A DNA stretch of 22,790 bases from Rhodoferax sp. (GTDB lineage: Bacteria; Pseudomonadota; Gammaproteobacteria; Burkholderiales; Burkholderiaceae_C). The stretch's first letter is position 1. Each line of letters opens with the position of its first letter. Made by a program: the position numbers and the translations under genes. A model generated the notes under the pieces. That model was given only the letters and a program-made list of their open reading frames with translations. It had not been told where the DNA came from and searched no databases. Where the stretch lies: NCBI GenBank assembly GCA_029946045.1, contig JAQSDS010000387.1, positions 1 through 22,790 of the forward strand, given 5' to 3'. Positions 7,306-15,602 of this stretch are shown one piece after another.

Positions 7306-7650
7306 ATGAAAAATCTCAAACAAAAACCTGCAGGTAGTGCAACTGAGCACGAACATCAATCGGGTCCGCTCTTCGGTATGGGCCAAATCGCGGCAACACC
7401 AGGGGCGTTGGAACTCATGGAAAAGCATGGCGTTGACCCGGCAACGCTACTCAGCCGCCATGTGAATGGCGATTGGGGTGACCTCTGCAAGTCAGATCGA
7501 ATGGCAAACGATGTGGCTTTACAGGATGGAAGTCGCCTCTTTTCGGCCTATGTCATGGGGCCAGACAAGTTTTGGATCATCACGGAAGCCGTTGGCGCGG
7601 ACGATGTAACGCGAGCGAGCACGTGCATTTTGCTGCCATCGGAGTACTAG
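7306..7650 (+). CDS. Small plasmid-associated protein, paralogue 2
   Basis: This is a 114-residue paralogue of the product at 5234-5581 and closer to the family norm. It has LFGMGQIAATPGALELM, then PATLLSRHVNGDWGDL, then a D-R-x-x-NDVAL element, SRLFSAYV, and a terminal WIITEA...ILLPSEY. The family is widespread on plasmids and integrative elements and is frequently annotated, wrongly, as a type I restriction M subunit; its function is unknown to me. ATG 7306 has AAGGA upstream. A longer in-frame start at 7159 would read through the terminator hairpin and is rejected. The gene follows the terminator, so it belongs to a new transcription unit with 7740-9397. Confidence 0.8.
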   Translation: MKNLKQKPAGSATEHEHQSGPLFGMGQIAATPGALELMEKHGVDPATLLSRHVNGDWGDLCKSDRMANDVALQDGSRLFSAYVMGPDKFWIITEAVGADDVTRASTCILLPSEY

Positions 7651-7739
7651 CCGTGCGCTTCACATATTGGATCGGCGTGACACCTGCCGCCAGAACCGGC
7701 AAACCCGCGCTGTATCGCACTCCTTAAAGGCTTATCTCC

Positions 7740-8447
7740 ATGCTCACCATTCAACGCCAGGCGCTTGAAGCGCTTCATGGTCAGGTCGCTACGTGGCGGA
7801 AAGTCGCACTCAGCGCCCGGCCCAACTTGGCTGGCTTCTCTGACGTGCTTCTGCAACTTAACCGATTTCATGCTGCGCTGGATGCCATCCAAGTAGCCGT
7901 TGACACCCAACTGTTGCCTATGAAGGAGCCTTCGCCAGTCGTGGAGCCATTGACACCTGTCGAATTCACGGACCTGCAGCAACTGAACCGCCATCTGATC
8001 GGCGTCACCGACTTGCTGCATGGCCTCACCGAAGACACCCTGCTCAATCTTGAGCGCCACGCCGCCAGCAAGGACGACCCCATGTTTGACTTTGCCTTGG
8101 ACATTGACATCCATTTCGAGCTAAACCGCCGCGATCACGCCTTTGTCCCTCAGTCGTTGAATTACCTTACGACACGCCATGAATCTATTGGCGAGGACGG
8201 GCTGGACGACGAATTGTTCAAACCCAAGCATTGGTCAGGTGTTCCGGTTGACTTTTTCGACGGCGACGAAAAACCGTGTTGGCTGTTCCACTCGTTGATT
8301 CACCATGACAATGGACCGGGAGCGCCAGCATTGCCGTTACGCGAATGCCTCCGTATTGGCCGAATCCATCTGAACGTGCAAGTCCATCGGCAGTATTGCT
8401 TTGATGTATCCGTGGGCCAGTGGGTAAATCCTTGGGCAAACCAATGA
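7740..8447 (+). CDS. Hypothetical protein coupled to the second integrase
   Basis: This 235-residue protein matches no family I know. The first 150 residues are helical and include an acidic-hydrophobic stretch (LQQLNRHLIGVTDLLHGL). The C-terminal half is richer in His, Trp and aromatic residues (WSGVPVDFFDGDEKPCWLFH, then SLIHHDNG), which could bind metal, though no known motif is complete. There is no signal peptide or membrane segment. Its stop TGA (8445-8447) overlaps the start ATG (8444-8446) of the downstream integrase, so the two are translationally coupled and probably belong to one mobile unit. Confidence 0.65.
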   Translation: MLTIQRQALEALHGQVATWRKVALSARPNLAGFSDVLLQLNRFHAALDAIQVAVDTQLLPMKEPSPVVEPLTPVEFTDLQQLNRHLIGVTDLLHGLTEDTLLNLERHAASKDDPMFDFALDIDIHFELNRRDHAFVPQSLNYLTTRHESIGEDGLDDELFKPKHWSGVPVDFFDGDEKPCWLFHSLIHHDNGPGAPALPLRECLRIGRIHLNVQVHRQYCFDVSVGQWVNPWANQ

Positions 8448-9397
8448 CTGCTCGCATTCATCAACTCAAGGCTGGGCGGCAGTCTGATAACCCCAAGGCA
8501 TCGGCACTGGTTTTCAGCTACACCCAAGCAGCGCAGTCGGAGTCCACTCGTCGCAGCTACGACCAAGACATTAGGCATTTCAAGGCCAACGGCGGAACGA
8601 TTCCCGCTACACCAGCCATGGTCGCGGAATACCTCGCCACCTTTGGCGGTGTTCTTGCCGTGGCAACCTTACAGCACCGCCTTATCGCGATCCACAGGGC
8701 GCACTCAGACCAAGGCTTGCAGAGTCCAATCCGAGACCCTCGCGTCAAGAAGGTCATGCAAGGAATCCGTCGCACCTTCGGCGTTGCGCAGAGGCAAGTC
8801 CGTGCATTGGTTAAAGACGACCTTCTCGAACTCATGGTGACGGTGGAAACGCAGAAACCTTTGAAAGCAGCACGCGACAAAGCACTCATCCTTATCGGCT
8901 TTGCAGGAGCCTTCCGCCGCTCAGAACTCGTAGCGCTTAACGTTGATGACATAACCCAGTACGACCATGGTGTGGAGCTAAGGATCTTGCGCTCCAAAAC
9001 CGACCAGGAAGGTGCAGGAAGAACGGTATTTATTCCCTTCGCCAAGTCGAAAGCTCGGTGTCCAGTGACTTCACTACAGAAGTGGTTGGCACTGGCGGGC
9101 ATCACGGCCGGTCCGCTGTTCAGACGGGTTAACTGCCATGACCACTTGGGGAGCACCAAGGCGTTGACCCCACCGTCGGTAGCCTTGATCTTGAAATCAG
9201 CAGTCGGCAAGGCTAAAGGATGGGAGGCGGCTCTGACGGTGGCGGGGCACTCGCTCCGTTCCGGGTTTGCCACCGAAGCAGCCATGGCCTCTTGGCCGAC
9301 CGCCGCAATCATGGAACAGACTGGGCATAAGTCTCACGAAATGGTCATGCGATACATACGCCCCGTCCACAAGCGCCAGATACCCAGCCTTTTGTAG
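8444..9397 (+). CDS. Second tyrosine recombinase
   Basis: This is a 317-residue recombinase of the phage-integrase superfamily, with no long N-terminal arm domain, so it is nearer the XerC/D or plasmid-recombinase type. The core-binding domain covers about residues 25-120 (SESTRRSYDQDIRHFKANGG). The catalytic set is Arg about 158 in AFRRSELVALN, Lys in LRSKTDQEG, H269 and R272 in GHSLRSGF, H295 in TGHKSHEM and Tyr304 in MRYIRP. It looks intact. ATG 8444 overlaps the previous stop; a GTG at 8420 is less likely. It shares little sequence with the integrase at 1638 and probably marks a second mobile unit joined to the first. It lies directly upstream of the restriction-modification genes. Confidence 0.9.
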   Translation: MTARIHQLKAGRQSDNPKASALVFSYTQAAQSESTRRSYDQDIRHFKANGGTIPATPAMVAEYLATFGGVLAVATLQHRLIAIHRAHSDQGLQSPIRDPRVKKVMQGIRRTFGVAQRQVRALVKDDLLELMVTVETQKPLKAARDKALILIGFAGAFRRSELVALNVDDITQYDHGVELRILRSKTDQEGAGRTVFIPFAKSKARCPVTSLQKWLALAGITAGPLFRRVNCHDHLGSTKALTPPSVALILKSAVGKAKGWEAALTVAGHSLRSGFATEAAMASWPTAAIMEQTGHKSHEMVMRYIRPVHKRQIPSLL

Positions 9398-9520
9398 ATA
9401 CCCATCGATTGGGTTCAAGTCATTCAGAGTCAGCCTGCATAGCTTCAGAAAATTCGGTGCAAATACACCTGATAATGGAGAGGGAATAGTCTCCAAAATC
9501 GCGTGTGTCGTCGTCCGAAA

Positions 9521-9541
9521 GTTCGCGACCTGGGAGCGAAC
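9521..9541. promoter_or_regulatory. Inverted repeat before the restriction operon
   Basis: GTTCGC (9521-9526) and GCGAAC (9536-9541) form a perfect inverted repeat around nine bases, 24 bases before the helicase-nuclease start. GATAAT at 9471-9476 could be a -10 upstream of it. This could be an operator or a leader hairpin controlling the operon. No regulator gene is adjacent, so this is a guess. Confidence 0.35.
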
Positions 9542-9565
9542 AATAGCTAAAAAAGCAGGATTTGA

Positions 9566-12500
9566 ATGACAAACCAGTTCTTTGAGAAGCCGATTCTCAA
9601 TTCGCCGTACCAATATCCCAAGCGTCACTGGGAGCTAGACGGCACTGGTCAGCCGACCCAGCAACTCACAGAATCTCGCCGTCGCGCCGAGTTCATCACC
9701 CCCATCCCCAAGGCAAAGAAGCAAAAAGGTGCAGCCAAGCAGGAAAGCCTTTTGTTCGATGATGGCCTGTCCTCTCAGAAGCAGGCCTACGACCACACAG
9801 CTGTCATCAACTCCGTCCGCACGGAGGTAGACAAGTGGCGTGAGCTGAAAAATCCGGCCGACTGGCGCGTCACACCAGAGACGGCACGCCTGCTCCAGCA
9901 CTGGCGGCACCATCCATTTAGCAGTATTCGGCCATTCTTCTGCCAGGTTGAAGCCGCAGAGACGCTGATTTGGCTGACAGAGGTAGCCCCCCAAATTGGC
10001 AAGGTCGGGCAAACATTCCTTGACCACATCGCCAGTGCCAACAACGATGCCAACCCAGAATTGATGCGCATTGCCTTGAAGCTGGCAACCGGCGCGGGCA
10101 AGACCACCGTCATGGCGATGATCATTGCTTGGCAAACCGTCAATGCCGTTCGCCGTCCGGCTAGCAAAAAATTCACACGTGGATTCCTACTTGTCGCCCC
10201 CGGTTTGACCATCAAAGACCGATTGCGTGTGCTCCAGCCCAACGACCCCGACAGTTACTACGCCAGCCGTGAGCTTGTTCCCACTGACATGCTGGATGAT
10301 CTGAACCGCGCCAAGATCGTCATTACCAACTACCACGCCTTCAAGATGCGAGAGCGTGTTGAACTGTCCAAAGGTGGCCGCCTGTTGCTGCAAGGCCGTG
10401 GCGGCGATGAACTCAACACCTTGGAGACCGAAGGGCAGATGCTGCAACGCGTCATGCCTGACCTGATGGGTTTGACCAATGTCTTGGTCATCAACGATGA
10501 GGCTCATCACTGCTACCGCGAGAAACCAGATGCTGAATCCGACGCCTTGAAAGGCGACGAAAAGAAGGAGGCCCAGGAGAACAACGAAGCCGCCCGTTTG
10601 TGGATCACCGGCCTGGAGACGCTGAACCGCAAGTTGGGCATCGCCAAAGTGGTGGACTTGTCTGCCACGCCGTTCTTCCTTTCTGGCTCAGGCTATGCCG
10701 AAGGCACGCTGTTCCCTTGGACCATGAGCGACTTTTCGCTAATGGATGCCATTGAATGCGGCATCGTCAAGCTCCCGCGTGTTCCAGTAGCGGATAACAT
10801 CCCTGGTGGCGAAATGCCGAAGTTCCGCAACCTGTGGGAGCACATTGGCAAGCGTATGCCCAAGAAGGGCCGTGGTGCCGCTGCTAATCTCGACCCGTTG
10901 AGCCTGCCAGTCGAATTGCAAACTGCGCTGGAGGCCTTATACGGGCACTACAAAAAGACCTTTGACTTGTGGCAAGGCGTGGGCATCAAGGTGCCACCCT
11001 GTTTTATCGTGGTCTGCAACAACACGTCCACGTCCAAGCTGGTCTATGACTTTATCTCTGGCTTTGATCGACTGAATGACGACGGCAGCAAAACCCCGGT
11101 ACCCGGGCGGTTGGAGCTGTTCCGCAACTTTGACGAATACGGCAATGCGCTGGGCCGCCCAAAAACTTTGCTGATTGACAGCGAGCAGTTGGAGTCAGGC
11201 GAAGCACTAGACGACAACTTCCGGAGCATGGCTACTGATGAGATCGACCGTTTCCGGCGTGAAATGGTGGAGCGCACTGGCGACGCGCAAGCTGGGCAGA
11301 ACATCTCTGATCAAGAGCTTTTGCGTGAAGTCATGAACACGGTAGGCAAAGCCGGTCGCTTAGGCGAGTCTATCCGGTGTGTTGTCTCAGTGTCCATGCT
11401 GACTGAGGGCTGGGATGCCAACACGGTTACTCACGTGCTGGGTGTGCGTGCTTTCGGAACCCAGTTGCTCTGTGAACAGGTGATTGGCCGTGCCCTACGC
11501 CGTCAGTCGTATGACCTGAACGAAGAAGGCCTCTTCAACGTCGAGTATGCGGACGTGCTGGGCATTCCGTTTGACTTCACCGCCAAGCCGGTGGTGTCCA
11601 AGCCCCAGCCGCCACGCGAGACCGTACAGGTGCGCGCATTGCCAGATCGCGAAGCACTGGAGATCGAGTTCCCACGTGTTCAAGGTTACCGGGTTGAACT
11701 GCCTGAAGAACGCCTGACCGCCGCATTCACGGCAGACTCAGAACTGGTGTTGACGCCAGACTTGGTTGGGCCATCCATTACCCAACAGTCGGGCATCATC
11801 GGCGAGACCGTTGACCTGAGCCTTGACCACTTGGCGGACATGCGTCATTCCACGTTGTTGATGCATTTGACCAAGCGTCTGCTGATGACGAAGTGGCGCG
11901 ATCCGGGCGAAGAAGCCAAACTGCACCTGTTCGGGCAACTCAAGCGTATCACCAAGGAATGGCTGGATTCATATCTGACCTGCAAGGGCGATACCTACCC
12001 GGCGCAGTTGATGTACCAGGAACTGGCGGACATGGCGTGCGAGCGCATCACCGCAGCCATCACTCAAGCCGAGCATGGCAAGCGACCCATCAAGGCATTG
12101 CTTGACCCGTACAACTCCACGGGCACCACACGGCACGTCAACTTCAATACGTCCAAAACCGAACGATGGGAAACCAACGGACCACCACCTAAATGTCAGG
12201 TGAACTGGGTCATTCTGGATAGCGACTGGGAGGCCGAGTTTTGCCGCGTGGCTGAACGTCACCCGCGTGTGTACTCTTATGTCAAGAACCATAACCTGGG
12301 GCTTGAAGTGCCATATCGGTACGGTTCTGAAACGCGTAAGTATCGACCAGACTTTATTGTCAAGGTGGATGACGGCCATGGCCCGGAAGACCTGCTCAAT
12401 CTCATAGTGGAAATAAAAGGCTATCGCGGCGAAGATGCCAAGGACAAGAAATTAACCATGGAAACCTACTGGGTTCCCGGTGTCAACAACCTCAAGGTTT

Positions 12501-12640
12501 ATGGCCGCTGGGCCTTTGTCGAGTTCACAGACGTTTACCAGATGCAGTACGACTTCGCCAAAAAGGTCGAAGCCGAGTTCAACAAGATGATCGATGCCTT
12601 TGCCCCGGCCACCGAGTCAGTACCCGAGGGCGCGTTCTAA
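9566..12640 (+). CDS. res: Type III-like restriction subunit (SF2 helicase plus PD-(D/E)xK nuclease)
   Basis: This 1024-residue protein is built like the Res subunit of type III restriction enzymes: ATP-driven translocation on DNA plus cleavage. Helicase motifs appear in order: GAGKT at 176-180 (Walker A, Lys179), DEAH at 311-314, SAT at 366-368, and QVIGRALRR at 638-646 (motif VI, arginine finger). The C-terminal nuclease has Asp929 in YRPDFIV and Glu949-x-Lys951 in VEIKGY, a complete PD-(D/E)xK site. It resembles the set often labelled the BPTD_3080 family. AGGA lies five bases before ATG 9566. It ends one base before the methyltransferase gene. The order res-mod is the reverse of classic type III loci, where mod comes first. 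Confidence 0.9.
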   Translation: MTNQFFEKPILNSPYQYPKRHWELDGTGQPTQQLTESRRRAEFITPIPKAKKQKGAAKQESLLFDDGLSSQKQAYDHTAVINSVRTEVDKWRELKNPADWRVTPETARLLQHWRHHPFSSIRPFFCQVEAAETLIWLTEVAPQIGKVGQTFLDHIASANNDANPELMRIALKLATGAGKTTVMAMIIAWQTVNAVRRPASKKFTRGFLLVAPGLTIKDRLRVLQPNDPDSYYASRELVPTDMLDDLNRAKIVITNYHAFKMRERVELSKGGRLLLQGRGGDELNTLETEGQMLQRVMPDLMGLTNVLVINDEAHHCYREKPDAESDALKGDEKKEAQENNEAARLWITGLETLNRKLGIAKVVDLSATPFFLSGSGYAEGTLFPWTMSDFSLMDAIECGIVKLPRVPVADNIPGGEMPKFRNLWEHIGKRMPKKGRGAAANLDPLSLPVELQTALEALYGHYKKTFDLWQGVGIKVPPCFIVVCNNTSTSKLVYDFISGFDRLNDDGSKTPVPGRLELFRNFDEYGNALGRPKTLLIDSEQLESGEALDDNFRSMATDEIDRFRREMVERTGDAQAGQNISDQELLREVMNTVGKAGRLGESIRCVVSVSMLTEGWDANTVTHVLGVRAFGTQLLCEQVIGRALRRQSYDLNEEGLFNVEYADVLGIPFDFTAKPVVSKPQPPRETVQVRALPDREALEIEFPRVQGYRVELPEERLTAAFTADSELVLTPDLVGPSITQQSGIIGETVDLSLDHLADMRHSTLLMHLTKRLLMTKWRDPGEEAKLHLFGQLKRITKEWLDSYLTCKGDTYPAQLMYQELADMACERITAAITQAEHGKRPIKALLDPYNSTGTTRHVNFNTSKTERWETNGPPPKCQVNWVILDSDWEAEFCRVAERHPRVYSYVKNHNLGLEVPYRYGSETRKYRPDFIVKVDDGHGPEDLLNLIVEIKGYRGEDAKDKKLTMETYWVPGVNNLKVYGRWAFVEFTDVYQMQYDFAKKVEAEFNKMIDAFAPATESVPEGAF

Positions 12641-12641
12641 T

Positions 12642-15479
12642 ATGGCAACCAAAAAATCAACCCCCATTAGCGTTGAGACGCTGAAGCACGAAGATGCCAC
12701 CCGCAAGAACATACCGACTGCGGAATACCAGTCGGTTATGCAGCGGGATCAGCAGACACCTGTCCGCGTGGCGTATGAGCGCCGCAACCGTGACCTTGAC
12801 CCACAGCTGGTCTGGCGCGGTAAGGATGAGCAAGATTGGTCAGACTTGGTGGTGCACGCACCGCCGCTCTACATTCAGGAAAAAGTTCACCCTAAGGTGT
12901 TAATTGATGACCTGAAGCGCCAGAGTGAGAAGGCCGCTGGGCCTGCGCCGCAAGTGGACATGTTTGCCGACTTCAACGGATTGCCAAGCGAAGATGCCAA
13001 AACTGAGTTCTACCAGCACGACTCCCATTGGTCTAACCGCATGATTCTGGGTGACAGTCTGGCGGTGATGGCGTCACTGGCAGAACGTGAGGGCCTGCGT
13101 GGCAAGGTGCAGTGCATCTACTTTGACCCTCCCTACGGCATCAAATTCAATAGCAACTTCCAATGGAGCACCACCAGCCGAGATGTGAAAGATGGCAATG
13201 CCGAGCACATTACGCGTGAGCCCGAGCAGGTCAAGGCGTTTCGCGACACGTGGCGCGATGGGATTCACTCGTACCTGACCTATCTGCGGGATCGACTGAC
13301 AGTGGCGCGGGATTTGTTGACTCAGTCTGGGTCAATCTTCGTGCAAATTGGAGACGAAAACGTGCACCGAGTTCGTTCAGTGATGGATGAGGTGTTTGGA
13401 GATGAAAATTTCGTAAGCCTAATTACTCTGAAAAAAACTGGGGGTCAGACGGCAAGCCTATTGTCAACAGTTACTGACTACGTTATCTGGTTTGCAAAAG
13501 ATAGAAATGGTGCAAAGTTCCGGCAACCATTTTTATCGCTTCGTGTTGGGGAAGGCAAGGGAACGGGTGAGCGTTATGCCAATATACGACGCGAGGACGG
13601 GACTGTTGAGAAGTGGGTACGTGATGACGAATTGCCGCCTGATGCGCGGTATGCACGCATTGACCCTTTGACCTCAAACCGTCCGGCAAAGGAGCATGAA
13701 AAAATATCGATTCAGTTCGAAGCGAAGCGATATCTGCCTGCGGCGGGTCGGACTTGGTCAACCACTGAGGAAGGCCTTTTGAGGCTTGCTCGGGGCAGCC
13801 GCATATACAGTACAGGCAATCAGCTTTGCTATGTCCGTTGTCACGATGACTTTCCTGCGACACCGCTTGGAAATCTTTGGGAGGATGTTGCGGGCAAAAC
13901 GGGCAAGATTTACGTAGTTCAGACTTTTGAAAGAATCGTCGAACGATGCATCCTGATGGCAACCGACCCAGGGGATCTGGTCCTGGACCCGACTTGTGGC
14001 TCAGGCACTAGTGCTTACGTTGCGGAACAATGGGGACGCCGCTGGATTACCGTAGATACATCGCGCGTCGCTTTGGCTTTGGCCCGTGCTCGAATCATGG
14101 GCGCACGATATCCCTACTACCTGCTGTCTGATAGTCGCGACGGCCAATTAAAGGAAGCCGAAGTCACCCGTACAGCACCGTCCAGTAATTCCACGCGGGG
14201 CAATATTCGGCAAGGGTTTGTCTATGAACGGGTGCCACATGTCACCCTGAAATCCATCGCCAACAATGCCGAGATCGATGTGATTTGGGATAAGTTCCAG
14301 CCCGAACTGGAGTCATTGCGCCAGAAAGTTAATGCGCTTTTAGGTACTAACTGGAACGAGTGGGAGGTTCCACGTAACCTGGCTGAGGACGACAAGGTTT
14401 TCAATCAGTTTAAAAACGATAGCACCTCACACAATGCTGATGTGCGCAAACAGGCGAAAGAACTTGTAACTGCCTGGTGGGCACAACGCATTGCTCGTCA
14501 GAAAGAAATCGACGCTTCTATCGCAGCCAAAGCCGACTCTGAATTTCTCTATGACAAGCCCTATGAAGATAAAAAGAAGGTTCGAGTGGCGGGTCCGTTC
14601 ACCGTCGAAAGCCTGTCGCCGCATAGGGTGCTTGGTGTAGATGAAAACGATGAACTGATTGACCCCAACGACCCGAAAGTGGCAGAGCGCCAAGCAGAAT
14701 ACAACGCCGAGCGTAGCTTTGACCAGATCATTCTTGAGAACCTCAAGACCGCTGGCGTGCAACAGGCGCACAAAGAGGACAAGATCGTGTTCACGTCGCT
14801 GGTGGCATGGCCTGGTGATTTGGTCTGTGGCGAAGGTCGCTATGAAGACAGCACCGGCGAGAAACGTGCCGCCATCTTCATCGGCCCGGAATTCGGCACT
14901 GTGTCACGACCGGATTTGGTGTCTGCCGCCCGTGAAGCTGGCGACGCCGGGTTTGACGTGTTAATTGCCTGTGCGTTCAACTACGACGCGCATTCCAGTG
15001 AGTTCGAAAAGCTGGGCCGCATCCCTGTGCTCAAAGCCCGTATGAACGCGGACCTGCACATGGCCGAAGACCTCAAGAACACCGGCAAGGGCAACCTGTT
15101 CGTGATCTTTGGTGAGCCGGACATTGACATATTGGATTGCGACGACGGTCAGGTGCGCGTCAAAGTCAACGGTGTGGATGTGTTTCACCCCAACACGGGC
15201 GAAGTGCGCAGCGACGGCGCGGATGGCATAGCCTGCTGGTTCATCGATACCGACTACAACGAAGAAAGCTTCTTCGTTCGCCATGCTTATTTCTTGGGAG
15301 CGAATGACCCCTACAAGTCACTCAAGACCACCCTCAAAGCCGAGATCAACGAAGAGGCATGGGCCAGCCTGAACAGTGACACCTCTCGCCCCTTTGACAA
15401 GCCTACGTCAGGCCGAATTGCGGTGAAGGTTATCAATCACCTGGGTGATGAGGTGATGAAGGTGTTTAAGGTCTCATGA
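12642..15479 (+). CDS. mod: Beta-class adenine-N6 DNA methyltransferase, type III Mod-like
   Basis: This 945-residue methyltransferase probably modifies the recognition site of the upstream nuclease. DPPY is at residues 162-165 (motif IV) and DPTCGSGT at 449-456 (motif I, S-adenosylmethionine binding). This IV-before-I order is the beta class used by type III Mod proteins, with the target-recognition domain between them. About 400 residues follow motif I, longer than a typical Mod. ATG 12642 is one base after the res stop; an in-frame GTG upstream inside res is rejected. The bases coding the recognition region differ in composition: my count gives about 41% GC at 13381-13500 against about 61% at 14821-14940. 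That fits exchange of the recognition domain. Confidence 0.92.
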   Translation: MATKKSTPISVETLKHEDATRKNIPTAEYQSVMQRDQQTPVRVAYERRNRDLDPQLVWRGKDEQDWSDLVVHAPPLYIQEKVHPKVLIDDLKRQSEKAAGPAPQVDMFADFNGLPSEDAKTEFYQHDSHWSNRMILGDSLAVMASLAEREGLRGKVQCIYFDPPYGIKFNSNFQWSTTSRDVKDGNAEHITREPEQVKAFRDTWRDGIHSYLTYLRDRLTVARDLLTQSGSIFVQIGDENVHRVRSVMDEVFGDENFVSLITLKKTGGQTASLLSTVTDYVIWFAKDRNGAKFRQPFLSLRVGEGKGTGERYANIRREDGTVEKWVRDDELPPDARYARIDPLTSNRPAKEHEKISIQFEAKRYLPAAGRTWSTTEEGLLRLARGSRIYSTGNQLCYVRCHDDFPATPLGNLWEDVAGKTGKIYVVQTFERIVERCILMATDPGDLVLDPTCGSGTSAYVAEQWGRRWITVDTSRVALALARARIMGARYPYYLLSDSRDGQLKEAEVTRTAPSSNSTRGNIRQGFVYERVPHVTLKSIANNAEIDVIWDKFQPELESLRQKVNALLGTNWNEWEVPRNLAEDDKVFNQFKNDSTSHNADVRKQAKELVTAWWAQRIARQKEIDASIAAKADSEFLYDKPYEDKKKVRVAGPFTVESLSPHRVLGVDENDELIDPNDPKVAERQAEYNAERSFDQIILENLKTAGVQQAHKEDKIVFTSLVAWPGDLVCGEGRYEDSTGEKRAAIFIGPEFGTVSRPDLVSAAREAGDAGFDVLIACAFNYDAHSSEFEKLGRIPVLKARMNADLHMAEDLKNTGKGNLFVIFGEPDIDILDCDDGQVRVKVNGVDVFHPNTGEVRSDGADGIACWFIDTDYNEESFFVRHAYFLGANDPYKSLKTTLKAEINEEAWASLNSDTSRPFDKPTSGRIAVKVINHLGDEVMKVFKVS

Positions 15480-15602
15480 TTTCGAACAGCCCGTTGCCAG
15501 CGCCTGCCGGTAGAACCGCTGTAACGGCAAATATGTGCCAGGATTTCACTACGAAAAGCGTTTGATTCTTTACAAATACCTTCGTCGACCATAAGGACGT
15601 TC

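Noticed and set aside
5234..7650. Type I restriction M subunit label for the two small paralogues
   Set aside because: They are about 115 residues and lack methyltransferase motifs; the label is a known database error for this family.
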